From contig JAPOYU010000074.1 of assembly GCA_026706395.1 (NCBI GenBank), forward strand, positions 1 to 17,571: a DNA stretch of 17,571 bases, written 5' to 3'. This document shows positions 15,602-17,571 of this stretch, in pieces. The DNA is from Chloroflexota bacterium (lineage in GTDB: Bacteria; Chloroflexota; Anaerolineae; Aggregatilineales; Phototrophicaceae). Numbering within the stretch: the first letter of the stretch is position 1; the number at the start of each line of letters is the position of its first letter. Below the pieces are notes generated by a model. It was not told the DNA's origin. It worked only from the letters and a program-made list of their open reading frames with translations, and did not search any database. The position numbers and the translations under genes were made by a program.

Positions 15602-15659
15602 CAAAGGTCACTCCCGCTCAGGGGCTGATGTCGCGTCCAATAGTCCATTACGCGCTGAC

Positions 15660-15665
15660 ATTATA
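15660..15665 (-). promoter_or_regulatory. -10 box of the ATPase / FG-GAP operon
   Basis: Read leftward this is a perfect TATAAT, 58 bases before the ATG at 15601. The -35 region at 17 bases (TGAATG) is a poor match, so the promoter may need an activator. Confidence 0.45.
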
Positions 15666-15783
15666 CTCTCTAATGGCGGCCGCATTCACGGGGCAATTCT
15701 CGTGGAGAGTGATGAAGGCTCAGTACATGATTTCTCCGCGCAAGCAACAATGAAATCTCGGTAGTCCCAAGAAAGTAATGCAA

Positions 15784-15860
15784 CGGGTCAGCCACCGGCT
15801 GAACCCTACAGATATTATTGATAAGGTGGAAATGTAGGGGCGATCCGGTGGGTCGCCCGC
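15784..15860. repeat. Inverted REP pair (REPIN-like)
   Basis: Two similar palindromes face each other. The left one (15784-15810) folds on the minus strand as GGGTTCAGCC-GGT-GGCTGACCC. The right one (15833-15860) folds as GGGCGATCC-GGT-GGGTCGCCC. CCCTACA (15804-15810) and TGTAGGG (15833-15839) form inner arms around 22 bases, so the whole unit can fold as one long hairpin. This head-to-head arrangement is the hallmark of REPINs known from other bacteria. The same TGTAGGG.CG start recurs three more times in the window. Confidence 0.65.
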
Positions 15861-15925
15861 AAACTCACCAGTTGCAAGCGAGCCCTCGCAGTCTGGGTTT
15901 GAAAAATCATACCGAGACCCATACT

Positions 15926-15976
15926 AGAACATATGGTCTCCTATGCGGCACGAAAGTCTGCTACTCTAAACGCATG
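15926..15976 (+). promoter_or_regulatory. LexA-box-like promoter module, copy 2
   Basis: AGAACATATGGTC (15926-15938) is identical to the box at 8784-8772 and matches 11 of 12 bases of the Bacillus-type LexA core GAACATATGTTC. TACTCT (15962-15967) lies six bases before the ATG at 15974, so a leaderless transcript is possible. GGTTTGAA occurs 30 bases upstream (15896-15903); the other copy has GGTTTGAA 20 bases upstream, a difference of one helical turn. Confidence 0.5.
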
Positions 15977-16150
15977 ACCGTCTCAACCCTATCCCGGCTC
16001 CGGGCACAACCACATGCAATCTATCGGGCCAGATGGCCAGATGGCCGAAAAAAAAGTTTTTCTGCGGACGCAAAATCCGCACAGTCGCGCCCGATCCGGC
16101 AATACCCCTGCGCCAAACCGAGAAATTATCACAAATCCCCGCTTTTATGA
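15974..16150 (+). pseudogene. Possible remnant of a small or truncated gene
   Basis: A 58-residue frame starts exactly at the ATG of the LexA-box module and ends with TGA at 16148. Residues 15-36 (AIYRARWPDGRKKSFSADA then KSA) loosely resemble the arm-type DNA-binding start of phage tyrosine recombinases (pattern W.AR..DG.RK.F..KA). The rest has no recognisable character, and a run of eight A at 16048-16055 is a likely frameshift spot. No Shine-Dalgarno is present. It may be the decayed 5' end of an SOS-controlled integrase, or chance. Confidence 0.25.
16063..16081. repeat. Short hairpin next to an A/T run
   Basis: TGCGGA and TCCGCA pair perfectly around seven bases. On the minus strand the hairpin is followed by a run of eight T after seven bases, which looks a little like a terminator, but no leftward gene precedes it. 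A tandem GGCCAGAT duplication lies just before, at about 16028-16043. Confidence 0.35.
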
Positions 16151-16200
16151 TAGATATGATAGAAAAAAATATTCCCTCTATCGATAACCATTTATCGATA
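16146..16200 (+). promoter_or_regulatory. Tandem repeat and perfect dyad upstream of the sulfatase
   Basis: TATGATAGA occurs twice in tandem (16146-16154, 16155-16163). It is followed by a perfect dyad, TATCGATAA-CCAT-TTATCGATA (16179-16200), with 9-base arms. The A/T-rich stretch contrasts with the surrounding GC-rich DNA and is a plausible control region for the sulfatase gene, 172 bases downstream. Confidence 0.4.
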
Positions 16201-16229
16201 ATCCACCGAGTTGACCGATCCGCTCCTCG

Positions 16230-16314
16230 CCGGCGCGCCGGGGGCTCGGATTTACTCGCCTCAGACCGGCTGTCAGATCTTGTCCGACTCCCTGTTTGGA
16301 AGCGACCTGACAGC
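16230..16314 (+). repeat. Palindrome and long-looped stem before the sulfatase start
   Basis: CCGGCGCGCCGG (16230-16241) is a perfect 12-base palindrome. GCTGTCAG (16269-16276) and CTGACAGC (16307-16314) are perfect 8-base arms around 30 bases and could fold in the mRNA leader, ending 57 bases before the ATG. Confidence 0.35.
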
Positions 16315-16371
16315 GGCAAGCCAAACATGTTAGCATCAAGCGAGCGAGACATCAGCAAGACGGCCAATCCC

Positions 16372-17571
16372 ATGACCTTTCCCAACATCCTCTTCATCGT
16401 CGCCGATCAGCACAATGCCAAAGTGCTTGGACACAAGGGCCATCCCAACGCGTTGACGCCACATTTGGATCGTCTGTCGCGGGAGGGCTTCCGCTTCGAT
16501 AATGCCATCACGCAGAACCCCATCTGCAGTCCCAGCCGCGTGTCCTTCCTCAGCGGGCAATACCCGCACAACCACGGCTACTACAGCTTGAGCGGGCGCA
16601 ACCCCGGCGGGCTGCCGAACATCTTCGGGCACTTCCGCGCCGCCGGCTATTTCACCGGTGCCATGGGCAAAATCCACTGTCCGGAATACTGGGTGGAAGA
16701 CGACTGCGATGTCTTCCATGAGAGCAATTCTTATACCGCCGGCAGTGTGGTCGGGCGATCCGCCGCCTATACGCGCTTCCTGCGCGAACGGGGCGTAGAG
16801 CATCTCGAAGACCATATTCTGCTGCCGGAGTTCGGCGAGCGCGGCCGGCAAAGCGTCGAGGGCCGCCCCAGCCCGCTGGCTTTCGAGGAGTCGCAGGAAG
16901 GCTGGCTGGCTGACACAGCGATAGAAACGATAGGCGAAGCGGGGAGACGCGAGCAGCCCTTCTTGCTGCATCTGAGCTTCCCCCGCCCGCACCAGTGCAC
17001 GACGCCCTGTCAGGAGTTCTGGGACTTGTACGATCCGCGGACGCTGAGCCTCCCGCCCAACGCCGACTACGATATGGGGGCGGCAAGCAAAGCGCCGCAC
17101 ATGCAGGCGTCGGCGAAACGCTGGCGCGAGAGCGAATGGCAGCTCTTTGAGCCCAAGACATTCGAAGCGGGCCGCCGGCGCAAGCTGCAGGGCTACCTCG
17201 GCGCCGTCAGCCAGGTTGACGCCGCGGTCGGCAAGCTGGTTGACTACCTGCGCGCGTCCGGCTTGGCGGAAAACACCATCGTTGTGTATACCTCAGACCA
17301 CGGCGACTACGCGGCAGAACATGGCATCATGGAGAAGGCGCCCGGCATCTGCAGTGATGCCATCACCCGTGTGCCGCTGATATTCTGGGCGCCGGGCCAG
17401 ATCAAAGCCGGCGGCGTCGGCAGCGACATCGTTGAACTGGTCGATATCGTCAATACGCTCTGCGCGCTGGCGGGCATCGACGCGATGGAGACGAGCGACG
17501 GCCGCGATATCAGCCCGCTGCTGGCGGGCGAACCGGGCGATCCGGACCACCTCGGACCGGCCGAATGCGCC
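16372..17571 (+). CDS. Type I sulfatase (Cys-type), 3' end beyond the window
   Basis: The first 400 codons of a sulfatase; the frame stays open to the last base. Sulfatases of this S1 family hydrolyse sulfate esters using a formylglycine made from a cysteine. The modification motif is C52-S-P-S-R56, the first metal-site residues are in IVADQ (D12, Q13), the GKIH motif is at 99-102 (K100, H102), and the second metal motif is SDHGD (D309, H310). The protein begins MTFPNILFIVADQ with no signal peptide, so it is probably cytoplasmic, like choline-sulfatase-type enzymes. An in-frame ATG at 16327 would add 15 residues, but neither start has a clear Shine-Dalgarno. The substrate (sugar sulfate, choline sulfate or other) cannot be told from the visible part. 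Confidence 0.92.
   Translation, partial: MTFPNILFIVADQHNAKVLGHKGHPNALTPHLDRLSREGFRFDNAITQNPICSPSRVSFLSGQYPHNHGYYSLSGRNPGGLPNIFGHFRAAGYFTGAMGKIHCPEYWVEDDCDVFHESNSYTAGSVVGRSAAYTRFLRERGVEHLEDHILLPEFGERGRQSVEGRPSPLAFEESQEGWLADTAIETIGEAGRREQPFLLHLSFPRPHQCTTPCQEFWDLYDPRTLSLPPNADYDMGAASKAPHMQASAKRWRESEWQLFEPKTFEAGRRRKLQGYLGAVSQVDAAVGKLVDYLRASGLAENTIVVYTSDHGDYAAEHGIMEKAPGICSDAITRVPLIFWAPGQIKAGGVGSDIVELVDIVNTLCALAGIDAMETSDGRDISPLLAGEPGDPDHLGPAECA

Larger units (their letters stand above)
15602..16371. other. Non-coding island upstream of the sulfatase
   Basis: About 770 bases without a well-supported gene. It holds the ATPase operon promoter (15660-15665), an inverted REP pair (15784-15860), a LexA-box promoter module with a possible 58-residue frame (15926-16150), and a run of dyads and direct repeats (16063-16314). 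Nothing notable was seen in 15670-15780. Confidence 0.6.

Noticed and set aside
14822..15628. Rightward 268-codon frame opposite the AbrB-fused ATPase
   Set aside because: It is an antisense shadow; the leftward frame carries all ABC ATPase motifs.
16045..16081. Rho-independent terminator on the minus strand
   Set aside because: A hairpin and a T-run are present but separated by seven bases, and no leftward gene precedes them.
16336..17100. Leftward 254-codon frame opposite the sulfatase
   Set aside because: The forward frame has the CSPSR, GKIH and SDHG sulfatase motifs; the reverse frame has none.

Overview
The window reads as a bacterial chromosome segment, GC-rich in its genes, most likely from a Chloroflexota (Anaerolineae-like) organism. 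This placement is inference. It rests on a Tat-type sugar-binding protein with two permeases and no dedicated ATPase, an FG-GAP/ASPIC-UnbV protein, a BtrH-like protein, a Cys-type sulfatase, LolD/MacB-type ATPases (one with an AbrB-like tail), and several families of short palindromic repeats between genes. No rRNA, tRNA, CRISPR array or intact transposase gene was seen.

Layout. Positions 1-57 may hold the 3' end of a rightward gene. Positions 58-418 are non-coding and carry one copy (A) of a dispersed repeat. A leftward sugar ABC operon follows (binding protein 3687-2389, permeases 2271-1333 and 1330-419), with REP-like hairpins between the binding protein and the permeases. Divergent from it is a 1043-residue secreted protein (3913-7044) built of eight repeats, each with a cysteine pair mostly 52 residues apart; I recognise no known family. 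A leftward BtrH_N/DUF4872-like gene (8270-7065) follows. Positions 8271-9285 are a non-coding island with phased A-tracts, TGGATACA repeats, a LexA-box-like promoter module, REP-like hairpins and a MITE-like element (copy B of the dispersed repeat). Next is an MFS carboxylate-type transporter (9286-10506).

A leftward cluster runs 15601-10574: two LolD/MacB-type ATPases, a seven-bladed FG-GAP/ASPIC-UnbV protein, a YbaK-like editing protein and a PfkB sugar kinase. The first four genes are tightly packed with 4-bp overlaps or short gaps. No FtsX/MacB-type permease is present in the window. Positions 15602-16371 form a second non-coding island holding an inverted REP pair (REPIN-like), a second copy of the LexA-box promoter module, and several dyads. 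A rightward sulfatase (16372 onward) runs off the right edge.

The sugar importer, sugar kinase and sulfatase suggest uptake and breakdown of carbohydrates, possibly sulfated ones; this is inference from gene content only. The most unusual items are the eight-repeat Cys-pair protein, the two related non-coding islands with a shared REP plus LexA-box promoter, and the ABC ATPase fused to an AbrB-like domain.
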